Positions 8,182 to 15,228 of a stretch of DNA of 20,520 nucleotides are shown here, piece after piece. Position 1 is the stretch's first letter, and the number at the start of each line of letters is the position of its first letter. Origin of the DNA: JANPEZ01 sp031423155. GTDB lineage: Bacteria > Actinomycetota > UBA4738 > HRBIN12. The stretch spans positions 1 to 20,520 of the forward strand of contig JANPEZ010000078.1 of NCBI GenBank assembly GCA_031423155.1, given 5' to 3'. The notes beneath the pieces are model-generated. The model saw only the letters and a program-made list of their open reading frames with translations. It did no database searches and was not told the origin of the DNA. A program made the position numbers and the translations under genes.

Positions 8182-8856
8182 ATGATGCCATACGTGCCGA
8201 CACCGGAGGAACGCTTCAAGATCGACGCAGGCAGGGCCGAGGTCTCGGCCGCCTACGCGGCGCCGTCCGCGAAGGCCCCGACGCTCGTCGTCGCGCACGG
8301 CGCGGGCGCTGGGATGGATCACCCCTTCCTGGTGGGCTTCACGCGGGCCGTGAACGACCTCGGCGTCGCGACCTTACGGTTCAACTTCCCTTACATGGAG
8401 TCGGGCCGGCGCTCGCCTGACAACCAGGTTGCCGCGGTCGCCGCGTGGATGGCCGCTTTCACGGAAGCCTCCAAGCGAGCAGGCAAGGCCAAGGTCTTCG
8501 CCGGTGGCAAGTCCTACGGAGGAAGGATGGCCTCGATGGCTGCTGCTGAGGGGATGGGTGCGGCGGGGCTGGTGTTCCTCGGATATCCGCTTCATGCGCC
8601 GGGCACCCCCGATCGCATCCGCGACGAACACCTCTACGAGATCACCGCTCCGATGCTCTTCCTTCACGGCACTGGAGATCCGTTCGCGAGGCCGGCGCTT
8701 CTGGAGAAGGTCATCAAGAAGCTCGGGAAGCGCGCGACCTATCACTCCGTCGAAGGCGGCGATCACTCCTTCAACGTCCGTGGTGTGAAGTCGGAGGCCC
8801 GCGAGGTCGGCGCCGGACTTGCCCCGACGGTGGCCGCCTGGATGAAGGCGCATTAG
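8182..8856 (+). CDS. Alpha/beta hydrolase, TEX30/KANL3-like family
   Basis: The 224-residue protein matches the small alpha/beta-hydrolase family that includes TEX30 and KANL3-like proteins. Visible features are VVAHGAGAGMDHPF for the oxyanion region, the nucleophile elbow GGKSYGGRM, LFLHGTGDPFA with the acid Asp, and GGDHSF with the catalytic His. The triad is therefore complete, unlike the hydrolase-like domain at 1440-2753. The substrate is unknown; esterase or related activity is a family-level guess. The start is uncertain: ATG 8182, ATG 8185 or GTG 8194 are in frame, no ribosome site stands before them, and the divergent DUF72 start is only eight bases away. It is followed directly by the 96-residue Cys/His protein. 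Confidence 0.88.
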   Translation: MMPYVPTPEERFKIDAGRAEVSAAYAAPSAKAPTLVVAHGAGAGMDHPFLVGFTRAVNDLGVATLRFNFPYMESGRRSPDNQVAAVAAWMAAFTEASKRAGKAKVFAGGKSYGGRMASMAAAEGMGAAGLVFLGYPLHAPGTPDRIRDEHLYEITAPMLFLHGTGDPFARPALLEKVIKKLGKRATYHSVEGGDHSFNVRGVKSEAREVGAGLAPTVAAWMKAH

Positions 8857-9147
8857 ATGCCGAGGCACAACCGCCGCGATCGCAGTTTCGACGGACCGGG
8901 GGAGGCTCCTTTCGCGCGGGCGGACGCGCCCGACTGGGCCGACCTCGCCGGCTTCGACGTGCGCCACGTCGGAGGCGAGAAGGCATACATCTGTCCCGGC
9001 TGCGACCACGAGGTCCGCGCCGGCATCTGGCATCTGGTGGTCGTCCCCCAAGGGGATATCGGCTCGCGCCGCCACTGGCACACCGAGTGCTGGCGCCGGG
9101 AGCTGAGACGCCTCGGCGCCTACAAACAACCCCGCTGGGATCGCTGA
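8857..9147 (+). CDS. Small Cys/His protein, likely metal-binding
   Basis: The 96-residue protein starts at an ATG immediately after the TAG of the hydrolase gene, with no base between, so translational coupling is likely. It has CPGC (C46, C49), then a conserved GIWHLVVVP strand and RRHWHTECW with H73, H75 and C78. This spacing is that of a short treble-clef or zinc-ribbon-like site. Similar short proteins are widespread in actinobacteria and are often annotated only as hypothetical or, without good basis, as ATP/GTP-binding. The N-terminal 30 residues look disordered and charged. No function is assigned. Confidence 0.75.
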   Translation: MPRHNRRDRSFDGPGEAPFARADAPDWADLAGFDVRHVGGEKAYICPGCDHEVRAGIWHLVVVPQGDIGSRRHWHTECWRRELRRLGAYKQPRWDR

Positions 9148-9179
9148 TCCGGATCGTCGAACGTGTCGGTCCGAGGCGT

Positions 9180-9185
9180 TAGGGT
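9180..9185 (+). promoter_or_regulatory. Candidate -10 box for the 46-residue microprotein
   Basis: TAGGGT ends six bases before the ATG at 9192, the spacing expected if transcription starts at or next to the start codon. No clear -35 box was seen, so this is weak evidence on its own. Confidence 0.3.
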
Positions 9186-9191
9186 CTCGAC

Positions 9192-9332
9192 ATGGAAACT
9201 GCGCCGCAGATATGCGCGCCCAGCGACTCCAAGCGCCTTCCCTGCGACCTGTGCGGGACGCCGATGGAGCCCGAGCACGCCCACTACCGCTGCCCCTCCT
9301 GTCACTACATCCTTCCCTGCTGCGGCTGGTAG
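9192..9332 (+). CDS. 46-residue cysteine-rich zinc-ribbon microprotein
   Basis: A short frame ATG to TAG encodes 46 residues with seven cysteines: C8, C18, C21, C34, C37, C43 and C44. The core reads CDLCGTPMEPEHAHYRCPSC, two CxxC knuckles 12 residues apart, then HYILPCCGW. That is the layout of a compact zinc ribbon, and the length is all domain with almost no tail. Proteins with a CxxCG-PM-CPxCG pattern occur as small hypothetical proteins in many bacteria. The frame is supported by dense functional residues rather than length; the reading frame of the next gene extended upstream would overlap it but gives low-complexity sequence there. Its role is unknown. Confidence 0.65.
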   Translation: METAPQICAPSDSKRLPCDLCGTPMEPEHAHYRCPSCHYILPCCGW

Positions 9333-9360
9333 GCCAGGCGACGGCGTCATACAGCGCCGC

Positions 9361-9366
9361 TATCAT
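9361..9366 (+). promoter_or_regulatory. Candidate -10 box for the HTH gene
   Basis: TATCAT ends seven bases before the GTG at 9374, which would place the transcription start at the start codon. It helps choose GTG 9374 as start. No convincing -35 element was seen. Confidence 0.4.
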
Positions 9367-9373
9367 CACCGCT

Positions 9374-9739
9374 GTGACCAGGGAAGAAGCCCGCGCGCGC
9401 ATGTGGGAGTTCGGGGGCCGCTGGTACGCCCAGATCCAGGACACGCCCGCCTTCATAGAAGTAACCGGTACCAGCAAGCGCGGGTGTCTCGATGAGCTTA
9501 GGAAGACGACCGGGCCCGACGTCGATCTGACCGTAGAAGTGGTCGCGCCGATCGCGGGCGTAGCTGAGGCCGCCGAGATCATGGGCTGGGACAAGCGACG
9601 GGTGATCACCTACATCGACCGGGGTTCGTTCCCCGAACCGCTCACGTCGCTGGCTTCGGGCCGCATCTGGCTCCGCGAGGACGTGGAGTCGTATGCGCGT
9701 GATTGGGCCGCAACCCATCCGGCGAAGGGCTCCGCTTGA
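9374..9739 (+). CDS. HTH (excisionase-like) protein with HicB-like N-terminal part
   Basis: From GTG 9374 the protein has 121 residues. The N-terminal half (GGRWYAQIQDTPAFIEVTG, then GCLDELRKTTG) resembles the short beta-rich fold of HicB-like proteins. The C-terminal half (VAEAAEIMGWDKRRVITYID to WLREDVESYARDW) is a MerR/excisionase-type helix-turn-helix that should bind DNA. A longer frame is open from 9212, but its first 54 residues are proline- and leucine-rich shadow sequence over the microprotein gene, so it is not used. No HicA-like toxin gene is adjacent, so an intact HicAB module is not supported. The stop TGA shares TTGA with the possible TTG start of the phosphatase gene. Confidence 0.68.
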   Translation: MTREEARARMWEFGGRWYAQIQDTPAFIEVTGTSKRGCLDELRKTTGPDVDLTVEVVAPIAGVAEAAEIMGWDKRRVITYIDRGSFPEPLTSLASGRIWLREDVESYARDWAATHPAKGSA

Positions 9740-10389
9740 GCCAGCGGATCCTCTACCTGATCCGGCATGGGCGCTCGGACTTCTCCTCTCGCGAGATGAC
9801 GACTACGGCTCGAGGGTCCCAGTGGGATCCTCCGCTCGGCGACCAGGGACGCGAGCAGGCCGAGTTGCTCTGCCGCCGGCTCGCGGTCATGCCCGAGCCG
9901 GCGGCGATCTACTGTTCCACCCTCCGCCGGTGCCGCGAGACGATCGCTCCCTATGCCGAGCGCACGCGGGCCGAAGTCACGTATCTGGAAGATCTCGGTG
10001 AGGCGTTCATCGGGGAGTGGGAGGGCCGCTCCTTCGAGGAGATCATCGAACGCGATGAGACGGTCCTTCACCGCCTCCGCAACCAAGAGGCGATGTGGCG
10101 CCGGGCCCCCGGCGCCGAGCCGCTCGACCGCTTCCGCGAGCGTGTCACTTCGACGATCGGATCGATCCTGACCAGGCATCCCGAGGGAGACGTCATAGTC
10201 ATGGCCCACGGAGGAGTCATCAACGCCTACACGGCGCCGCTCCTGGGTCTGCACGAGGCCGAGATGTTCTTCCTTCCGGAGAACACCTCCATCAACTCGA
10301 TCGTCGTCGAAGGCGAGCGGCGCAGCGTCAGGTTCCTGTCCGATGTCCGCCACCTCAGCGAGCCCCATCTCTTCGAACCGGACCCGTGA
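9736..10389 (+). CDS. Histidine phosphatase family protein
   Basis: The protein has the phosphoglycerate-mutase-like phosphatase signature: LIRHGRSD with the phosphorylated His, EWEGRSFEEI carrying the acid, and VMAHGGVINAYTAPLL with the second catalytic His. Length is 217 residues from TTG 9736. That start overlaps the upstream TGA as TTGA and puts the RHG motif at residues 10-12, as is typical. An in-frame ATG at 9703 would add 11 residues and is the alternative. The substrate could be a sugar phosphate, nucleotide or alpha-ribazole phosphate; sequence alone does not decide. Probably cotranscribed with the HTH gene. Confidence 0.88.
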   Translation: MSQRILYLIRHGRSDFSSREMTTTARGSQWDPPLGDQGREQAELLCRRLAVMPEPAAIYCSTLRRCRETIAPYAERTRAEVTYLEDLGEAFIGEWEGRSFEEIIERDETVLHRLRNQEAMWRRAPGAEPLDRFRERVTSTIGSILTRHPEGDVIVMAHGGVINAYTAPLLGLHEAEMFFLPENTSINSIVVEGERRSVRFLSDVRHLSEPHLFEPDP

Positions 10390-10399
10390 ACGGCGCGCC

Positions 10400-10427
10400 T
10401 ATACTTCGGTGCACCCGAGCCAAGGAG
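10400..10427 (+). promoter_or_regulatory. Candidate promoter -10 box and ribosome site for the SCP2-like gene
   Basis: TATACT (10400-10405) is a good -10 match. AAGGAG (10422-10427) lies eight bases before TTG 10436 and decides that start. A transcription start near 10412 would leave a leader of about 24 bases. Confidence 0.5.
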
Positions 10428-10435
10428 ACAAGCGC

Positions 10436-10813
10436 TTGAAGTTCCTCTCACAGGAGTGGGCCGACGCCCTGACCGCCTCACTGAACGCGAACGAAGCCTT
10501 CCGCGCGGCGGCCGGTTCCACAGCTGCCAAGATCCAGCAGGTGATCACGGCCGATGCGGGCGAGACCCACTACTGGATAACCATCGAAGGGGGAACCCTC
10601 GCCTTGGGCATCGGCGACATGGAAGCGCCCGATGCCACGATCACGCAGAGCTACGACACCGCGGTCGGACTCGCCACGGGAAAGATCAACGCGGTCACCG
10701 CTTTCATGACGGGCAAGATCAAGGTCGCGGGGAACATGGGACTACTGCTTGGATTGCAAGGCGCCCTGAGCCATCTTGCTACCTCGATGGCCGGGCTCGA
10801 CGTCGAGTACTAG
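10436..10813 (+). CDS. SCP2 sterol-transfer-like domain protein
   Basis: From TTG 10436 the protein has 125 residues and fills one SCP2-like domain. Features are ITADAGETHYWITIEGGTLALGIG in two parts, then DATITQSYDTAVGLATGKINAV and GKIKVAGNMGLLLGL, which are typical of the lipid-binding fold. The start is chosen because AAGGAG sits eight bases upstream; a longer frame is open upstream but overlaps the phosphatase end and is not needed. The likely role is binding a hydrophobic ligand in the cytoplasm, ligand unknown. Its TAG shares the four bases CTAG with the stop of the convergent thioesterase gene. Confidence 0.85.
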   Translation: MKFLSQEWADALTASLNANEAFRAAAGSTAAKIQQVITADAGETHYWITIEGGTLALGIGDMEAPDATITQSYDTAVGLATGKINAVTAFMTGKIKVAGNMGLLLGLQGALSHLATSMAGLDVEY

Positions 10814-11235
10814 CCCGAGCGGTCGTTCATGATGGCAAGCGTCGAGGTCGCACGCGCGATGAGCTTGCCCCGCGAGTCGCGAACGTCGGCCTCGGCGTAG
10901 GCGATCTGCGAGCCGACCCTGACGGTCCTTCCGGTCGCCGTTACACGGCCGGGACTCCCTGGAGCCAGGTAATGGACGTCCAACTGAACCGTGACGTGTC
11001 GTTTGCCCTCGGGAACCATCGTCCTGACGGCCAGACCCGTCGCGGTGTCGGCCAGGGTGGCGATCATCCCGCCGTGGAGCAGTCCTTGAAGGTTCAGGTG
11101 ATGCGGTTCTGCCAGCAATCCGATCTCGACGACCCCCGGCTCCGCAGAGACGAGTTCCATCCCGGCCCATGCGTGGAACGCCGAGGCGGCGATGCGTTCG
11201 CGCAGGTCGGCGAGCACCCTTTCTGCCTGGTCCAT
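10810..11235 (-). CDS. PaaI-type hotdog thioesterase
   Basis: The 141-residue protein has the hotdog-fold signature HLNLQGLLHGGMIATLADTATG, with HGG and Asp in the positions used by PaaI-like acyl-CoA thioesterases, followed by VQLDVHYLAPG and ATGRTVRVGSQIAYAEADV. It should hydrolyse an acyl- or aryl-CoA; the substrate is not specified. ATG 11235 is supported by GGGAGG (11243-11248 on the complement), seven bases upstream. The frame stays open far upstream on this strand, but that part is antisense to the lipoprotein gene and is excluded. Its TAG overlaps the SCP2-like gene stop. Confidence 0.87.
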   Translation of the reverse strand: MDQAERVLADLRERIAASAFHAWAGMELVSAEPGVVEIGLLAEPHHLNLQGLLHGGMIATLADTATGLAVRTMVPEGKRHVTVQLDVHYLAPGSPGRVTATGRTVRVGSQIAYAEADVRDSRGKLIARATSTLAIMNDRSG

Positions 11236-11270
11236 CCTCGTACCTCCCAGGTTGCGTAGTTTGTCACGGG

Positions 11271-11308
11271 GGCCGGGTTTGACGATTGACCGGCCGCGAA
11301 CGGACAAT
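11271..11308 (+). promoter_or_regulatory. Promoter of the nucleoside transporter operon with flanking inverted repeat
   Basis: TTGACG (11279-11284) and GACAAT (11303-11308) are separated by 18 bases and fit a sigma-70-type promoter. GGCCGG (11271-11276) and CCGGCC (11290-11295) form an inverted repeat with a 13-base gap around the -35 box, and TTGAC is repeated at 11286-11290. An operator is possible. The leader to ATG 11354 would be about 40 bases. The divergent thioesterase gene shares this 118-base intergenic region. Confidence 0.5.
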
Positions 11309-11353
11309 CCGTGCGGCGCGCCCGCGAGGCGCAACAGGAGAAAAGGGGGAAGG

Positions 11354-12478
11354 ATGCGGTCTCGAAAGTTGAGATCATCCGTAGCGCTGGTGGCGGTTCT
11401 TGCCATCGTCGGCACTGCGTGTAGCAAATCCAGCAGCACTGAGCCGGGAGGCGGGGGCCCCGAGTGCAACGCCGACATCAGGGTGGCAGTCGCGCTCGAC
11501 GTCGGCGGTCTCGGTGATAATGGCTTCAACGACCTTGCCAAGAAGGGCTTGGACGACGCCATCGCCGAGGGCATCATCTGCGCGGAGAACACCGAGTTCA
11601 TCGAGGCCAACTCCACCGGCACGAACCTGGACGAGAACGTGCAGTCGCTCGCCGACGCCGGCTTCGATCTGATCATCGGCACCGGATTCGCGTTCACGGA
11701 CGACGGCAAGGTCAACGAGATCGCGACCGAGTACCCGGACACGATGTTCGGCATCATCGATGGCTTCGCCACGGCTTGCGGTGAGAGCCCCGAGGACTGC
11801 GGGCTCGTCAACCCGGCCAGTGCGATTCCCAACGTCCTTGACCTGACGTTCACGGAGCAAGAGGGCTCGTTCCTGGTGGGCGTGGCGACCGCGCTCAAGG
11901 CCCAGGAGCTGGGTTGCGACAACGTCGGATTCCTCGGCGGCCAGACCGGCTTCCTGATCGGCAAGTTCGAGGCCGGTTATCGCTCGGGCATCAAGGCGAT
12001 CGACCCGAAGATGACCGTGCAGGTCGAGTACATCGGCGACACCACGCTGGCGTTCGACGACATCCCGGGAGGCGAAGCCTTGTCGAACAAGATGTACGAC
12101 AAGGGGGCATGCATCATCTACCACGCCGCCGGAGATGCAGGGAACGGTCTCTTCAAAGCCGCCGCGGCCCAGGATAAGCTGGCCGTCGGTGTCGACTCGG
12201 ACCAGTACCTGGCAGTGACGCCCGACCAGGCGCCGTACATCCTGACGTCGATGATCAAGCGTGTCGACACGGCCACTCACGACACGATCGTGGCGGTTGC
12301 CGATGGCACGTTCGAGGGTGGTACCGCTCAGGTATTCGACCTGGCGGGCGAGGGCATCTCGTACTCGACCTCGAACACCGAGCTGTTGACGCAGGACATA
12401 ATCGATCAGGTCGAGGCATACAAGCTGCAGATCCTGGACGGCACGATCGTTCCGCCCTTCGACCCGGCAGAGGTCTGA
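11354..12478 (+). CDS. BMP-family substrate-binding lipoprotein (nucleoside-type)
   Basis: The 374-residue protein starts with a charged n-region and hydrophobic stretch ending in VGTAC, so Cys23 is the likely lipidated residue after signal peptidase II cleavage. The next residues are a Ser/Gly/Pro linker. The mature part shows the Bmp/Med fold: VAVALDVGGLGDNGFNDLAKKG near 45-65, FDLIIGTGFAF, and GFLGGQTGFLIGKFEAGYRSG. Family members bind purine nucleosides or related ligands outside the membrane and deliver them to an ABC permease. The start follows a purine-rich GGGGGAAGG stretch. It is the first gene of a four-gene operon with the ATPase and both permeases, typical of nucleoside importers; the exact ligand is unknown. 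Confidence 0.9.
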   Translation: MRSRKLRSSVALVAVLAIVGTACSKSSSTEPGGGGPECNADIRVAVALDVGGLGDNGFNDLAKKGLDDAIAEGIICAENTEFIEANSTGTNLDENVQSLADAGFDLIIGTGFAFTDDGKVNEIATEYPDTMFGIIDGFATACGESPEDCGLVNPASAIPNVLDLTFTEQEGSFLVGVATALKAQELGCDNVGFLGGQTGFLIGKFEAGYRSGIKAIDPKMTVQVEYIGDTTLAFDDIPGGEALSNKMYDKGACIIYHAAGDAGNGLFKAAAAQDKLAVGVDSDQYLAVTPDQAPYILTSMIKRVDTATHDTIVAVADGTFEGGTAQVFDLAGEGISYSTSNTELLTQDIIDQVEAYKLQILDGTIVPPFDPAEV

Positions 12479-12496
12479 CGGGAAGGATCGTAGGAG

Positions 12497-14026
12497 ATGG
12501 TCATCGACGAGGCGGGGCGCGAGAGCGCCCCGTCTCTCGTCGTCCTCAAGAACATCACCAAGCGTTTCCCGGGCGTGGCCGCTAACGACGACGTCTCCTG
12601 GAACATCGGCGCTGGCGAGATACATGCGCTGATCGGTGAGAACGGGGCCGGCAAGTCCACGTTGATGAACGTCTTGTACGGGGACTACTCGCCCGACGCA
12701 GGGCGGATAGTCGTCCGCGGCAAGGAAGCTCGTATCTCGTCCCCTCGCGCCGCGATCGCCCTCGGGATCGGGATGGTGCACCAGCACTTCCTCCTGGTCT
12801 CTCCATTCACCGTGGCGGAGAACGTGATCTTGGGGCAGGAGGGAGGCAGGCTGCTCCACCCGGAGGAGGCCGAGCGCCGGGTCGCCGAGCTCGCCGAGGA
12901 GTACGGCTTCCGGGTCGATCCCGCCGCGCCGGTCGAAACCCTGTCGGTAGGCGAGCAGCAGCGCGTAGAGATCTTGAAAGCGCTCTACCGCGGCGTCGAC
13001 ATCCTGATCCTGGACGAACCCACGGCGGTGCTCACACCCGAGGAGGCCAAGGATCTGTTCACGAACCTGCGCCAGCTTCGCGAAGGCGGGAAGGCCATCG
13101 TCTTCATCAGCCACAAGCTCGACGAGGTCCTGGATATCGCTGATCGCATCACCGTTATGCGCCGGGGAGCCGTCGTCGGCGAGACGCGTCCGGCCGACAC
13201 GACCAAGACGAAGCTCGCGGAGATGATGGTCGGGCGCCCCGTTCTGTTCCGCCTGGACAAGCCGAAGGTTGAGATCGGCGAGCCGGTCTTGGAGCTCGAG
13301 GACCTTCGCGGCGGGCGACTGCAGGGGCTTTCTCTGACGGTCCGCGCCGGCGAGATAGTCGGCGTCGCCGGAGTCGAGGGCAACGGGCAGAGAGAGCTTG
13401 CCGACGCGGTCATGGGCCTCCGCCCGCTCGAGGCCGGGCGGATCATACTCCGCGACCGCGATCTGGCAGGTCTGGACACTCAACAGATCCGCAACGCCGG
13501 TGTTGCTTTCATCCCCGAGGACAGGCACGGCCAGGGCTTGGTCCTGGACATGTCCCTATGGGAGAACGCCGTGCTCGGCCGGCAGGACGACGCTGGTTTC
13601 TCCGGCCGCGGCGGCGCGCTGTTCATCAAGAAGATCAAGCAACTCGCGCAGCGCCTACTCACCGAGTTCGACGTCCGCGCCCGGAGCATCGAAGTGACGG
13701 CGCGAACACTCTCGGGAGGTAACCAGCAGAAGATGATCTTGGCCCGCGAGCTTGAGACTGATCCGGATCTGCTCATCGCGGCGCAACCTACGCGAGGTCT
13801 CGACGTCGGCGCCATCGAGTTCGTTTGGAGCCAGATCTTGGAGCAGAAGGCCGAGGGGCGCGCCGTTCTGCTCATCTCGGCAGAGCTCGACGAGATATTC
13901 GCCCTCTCCGACCGCATCGTCACGATCTTCGAAGGACGCGTGACGGGGGAATTCGGCCCGGATGCGCCCGTCGAAGAGGTCGGGAGAGGGATGCTCGGCG
14001 ATCACGCACCGGTGGGGTCGAGCTGA
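12497..14026 (+). CDS. ABC transporter ATPase with two nucleotide-binding domains (nucleoside importer type)
   Basis: The 509-residue protein has two fused NBDs. The first (about 15-250) is complete: GENGAGKST (47-55), LSVGEQQRVEI signature and LILDEPTAVL Walker B. The second (about 265-500) has a degenerate P-loop, GVEGNGQRELA, with no GKS/T, a good LSGGNQQKMIL signature and a Walker B ending in AAQPTRGLD instead of DEPT. This asymmetry is normal in the sugar/nucleoside importer ATPases. It powers the two permeases that follow. ATG 12497 lies ten bases after GGAAGG. Its TGA overlaps the next ATG as TGATG, indicating coupled translation. Confidence 0.93.
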   Translation: MVIDEAGRESAPSLVVLKNITKRFPGVAANDDVSWNIGAGEIHALIGENGAGKSTLMNVLYGDYSPDAGRIVVRGKEARISSPRAAIALGIGMVHQHFLLVSPFTVAENVILGQEGGRLLHPEEAERRVAELAEEYGFRVDPAAPVETLSVGEQQRVEILKALYRGVDILILDEPTAVLTPEEAKDLFTNLRQLREGGKAIVFISHKLDEVLDIADRITVMRRGAVVGETRPADTTKTKLAEMMVGRPVLFRLDKPKVEIGEPVLELEDLRGGRLQGLSLTVRAGEIVGVAGVEGNGQRELADAVMGLRPLEAGRIILRDRDLAGLDTQQIRNAGVAFIPEDRHGQGLVLDMSLWENAVLGRQDDAGFSGRGGALFIKKIKQLAQRLLTEFDVRARSIEVTARTLSGGNQQKMILARELETDPDLLIAAQPTRGLDVGAIEFVWSQILEQKAEGRAVLLISAELDEIFALSDRIVTIFEGRVTGEFGPDAPVEEVGRGMLGDHAPVGSS

Positions 14027-15228
14027 TGGCGAACGTAGCGGGCCGCCCACCCGCCTCGGCCGAGTCGCGTCGCCCCGAGTGGCTCGATCTGGTCGGCGGT
14101 CAGATCCTTGCCCTGTCCGCCGCGTTGTCGATCGCGCTGCTGCTGGGCGCGCTCATCATCGTGGGCTACGGAGAGAGTCCGACCCTCGTCTATAGCTCGA
14201 TACTGCGGTTCTCATTCGGCAACAAGGACGGCTTCGGAAGTGTGCTGGCTAACTCCACGCCGTTGATCTTCTCGGCCCTGGCGGTCGCGGTCTGCTTCAA
14301 GGGGGGGATGTTCAACATCGGCGTCGAGGGCCAGTACATCATAGGAATGCTCGTCGGCGCGTGGGCGGCCGTCACTCTCGACTTCATGCCCGGCCCTCTA
14401 TTGATGCTCACCGTCATCGCTTTCTCGAGCCTAGGTGGAGTCATGTGGGGCGTGGTGCCGGCGATCCTCAAGGTACGGACGGGCGCTCATGAGGTGGTGA
14501 CGACCATCATGATGAACGGCATCGCCGGGAGCTTCGTGGCCTGGGCGGTCAACGGCCCTTTGAAGTTCAAGCAGGTAGAGGGCGCGGGCGTCGGCTTCAA
14601 CATCAATTCCAGGACCGAGACCTTCGCCAGCAACGCCAGGATGCCCGACCTCGGGCACTTGTTCGGCATCAAGACGACGACGCACCTGACGTGGCTATTC
14701 CCTGCGGCCGTGCTCACCGCCGTCCTGATCTGGTTCGTGATGCGGCGGATGAGACTGGGCTATGAGGCCCGGGCGGTGGGTGCCTCGGCCGGCTCGGCGC
14801 AGGCCGGCGGAATCTCGATCGGGGGAGTGCAGGTGAAGCTCTTCGTCCTCTCGGGCGCCCTGGCGGGGCTGGTCGGGTTGCAGCAGATGATCGGCGAGAA
14901 GAACTTTCTCCCGCTCGGATACGATACCGCGCTCGGTTTCACAGGGATCGCGGTCGCCTTCCTCGGACAGAACAACCCGATCGGCATCGTGTTCGCTGCG
15001 ATCGTGTGGGGCACGCTGGCTCGGGGGGAAACGGCGCTGCAGTTGGACACCGAAGTGCCACGCGAATTCGTGATCATCCTCCAGGGGATCTTCATCATGG
15101 CAGTGGTAGTTACCTATCAGATCGCTCGCCGCAGGCTGCTAGCGATGCAGCTTCGCCGTGCAGCCGCCGTGGAAGACGTCGCCGACGCCTCGAGCAACAA
15201 CACGGGTCCGGCGATGGAGGATGACTGA
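14026..15228 (+). CDS. ABC transporter permease, BMP-type nucleoside importer (subunit 1)
   Basis: The 400-residue integral membrane protein belongs to the branched-chain/ribose-type permease superfamily. A cytoplasmic N-terminus of about 25 residues is followed by some eight to ten hydrophobic segments. FKGGMFNIGVEGQYIIG, near residues 90-106, is the conserved cytoplasmic-loop motif of nucleoside-type permeases. RTGAHEVVTTIMMNGI and LGYEARAVGASAGSAQAGGIS follow and are also typical. ATG 14026 shares a base with the upstream TGA. It should pair with the second permease to form the channel, with the double ATPase at the cytoplasmic side. Confidence 0.92.
   Translation: MANVAGRPPASAESRRPEWLDLVGGQILALSAALSIALLLGALIIVGYGESPTLVYSSILRFSFGNKDGFGSVLANSTPLIFSALAVAVCFKGGMFNIGVEGQYIIGMLVGAWAAVTLDFMPGPLLMLTVIAFSSLGGVMWGVVPAILKVRTGAHEVVTTIMMNGIAGSFVAWAVNGPLKFKQVEGAGVGFNINSRTETFASNARMPDLGHLFGIKTTTHLTWLFPAAVLTAVLIWFVMRRMRLGYEARAVGASAGSAQAGGISIGGVQVKLFVLSGALAGLVGLQQMIGEKNFLPLGYDTALGFTGIAVAFLGQNNPIGIVFAAIVWGTLARGETALQLDTEVPREFVIILQGIFIMAVVVTYQIARRRLLAMQLRRAAAVEDVADASSNNTGPAMEDD

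Noticed and set aside
7052..8185. 377-residue frame on the + strand
   Set aside because: Overlaps the end of the cyclase regulator in another frame and the whole DUF72 gene in antisense.
8374..9609. 411-residue frame on the - strand
   Set aside because: Covers three + strand genes in antisense and has Arg/Ser-rich low-complexity composition.
9374..9739. Complete HicAB toxin-antitoxin module
   Set aside because: No HicA-like toxin frame lies on either side, and the HicB likeness itself is only approximate.
11375..13528. 717-residue frame on the - strand
   Set aside because: It is antisense to the BMP lipoprotein and the ABC ATPase, both of which have clear motifs. It shows no domain and has the composition expected of a GC-rich shadow frame.
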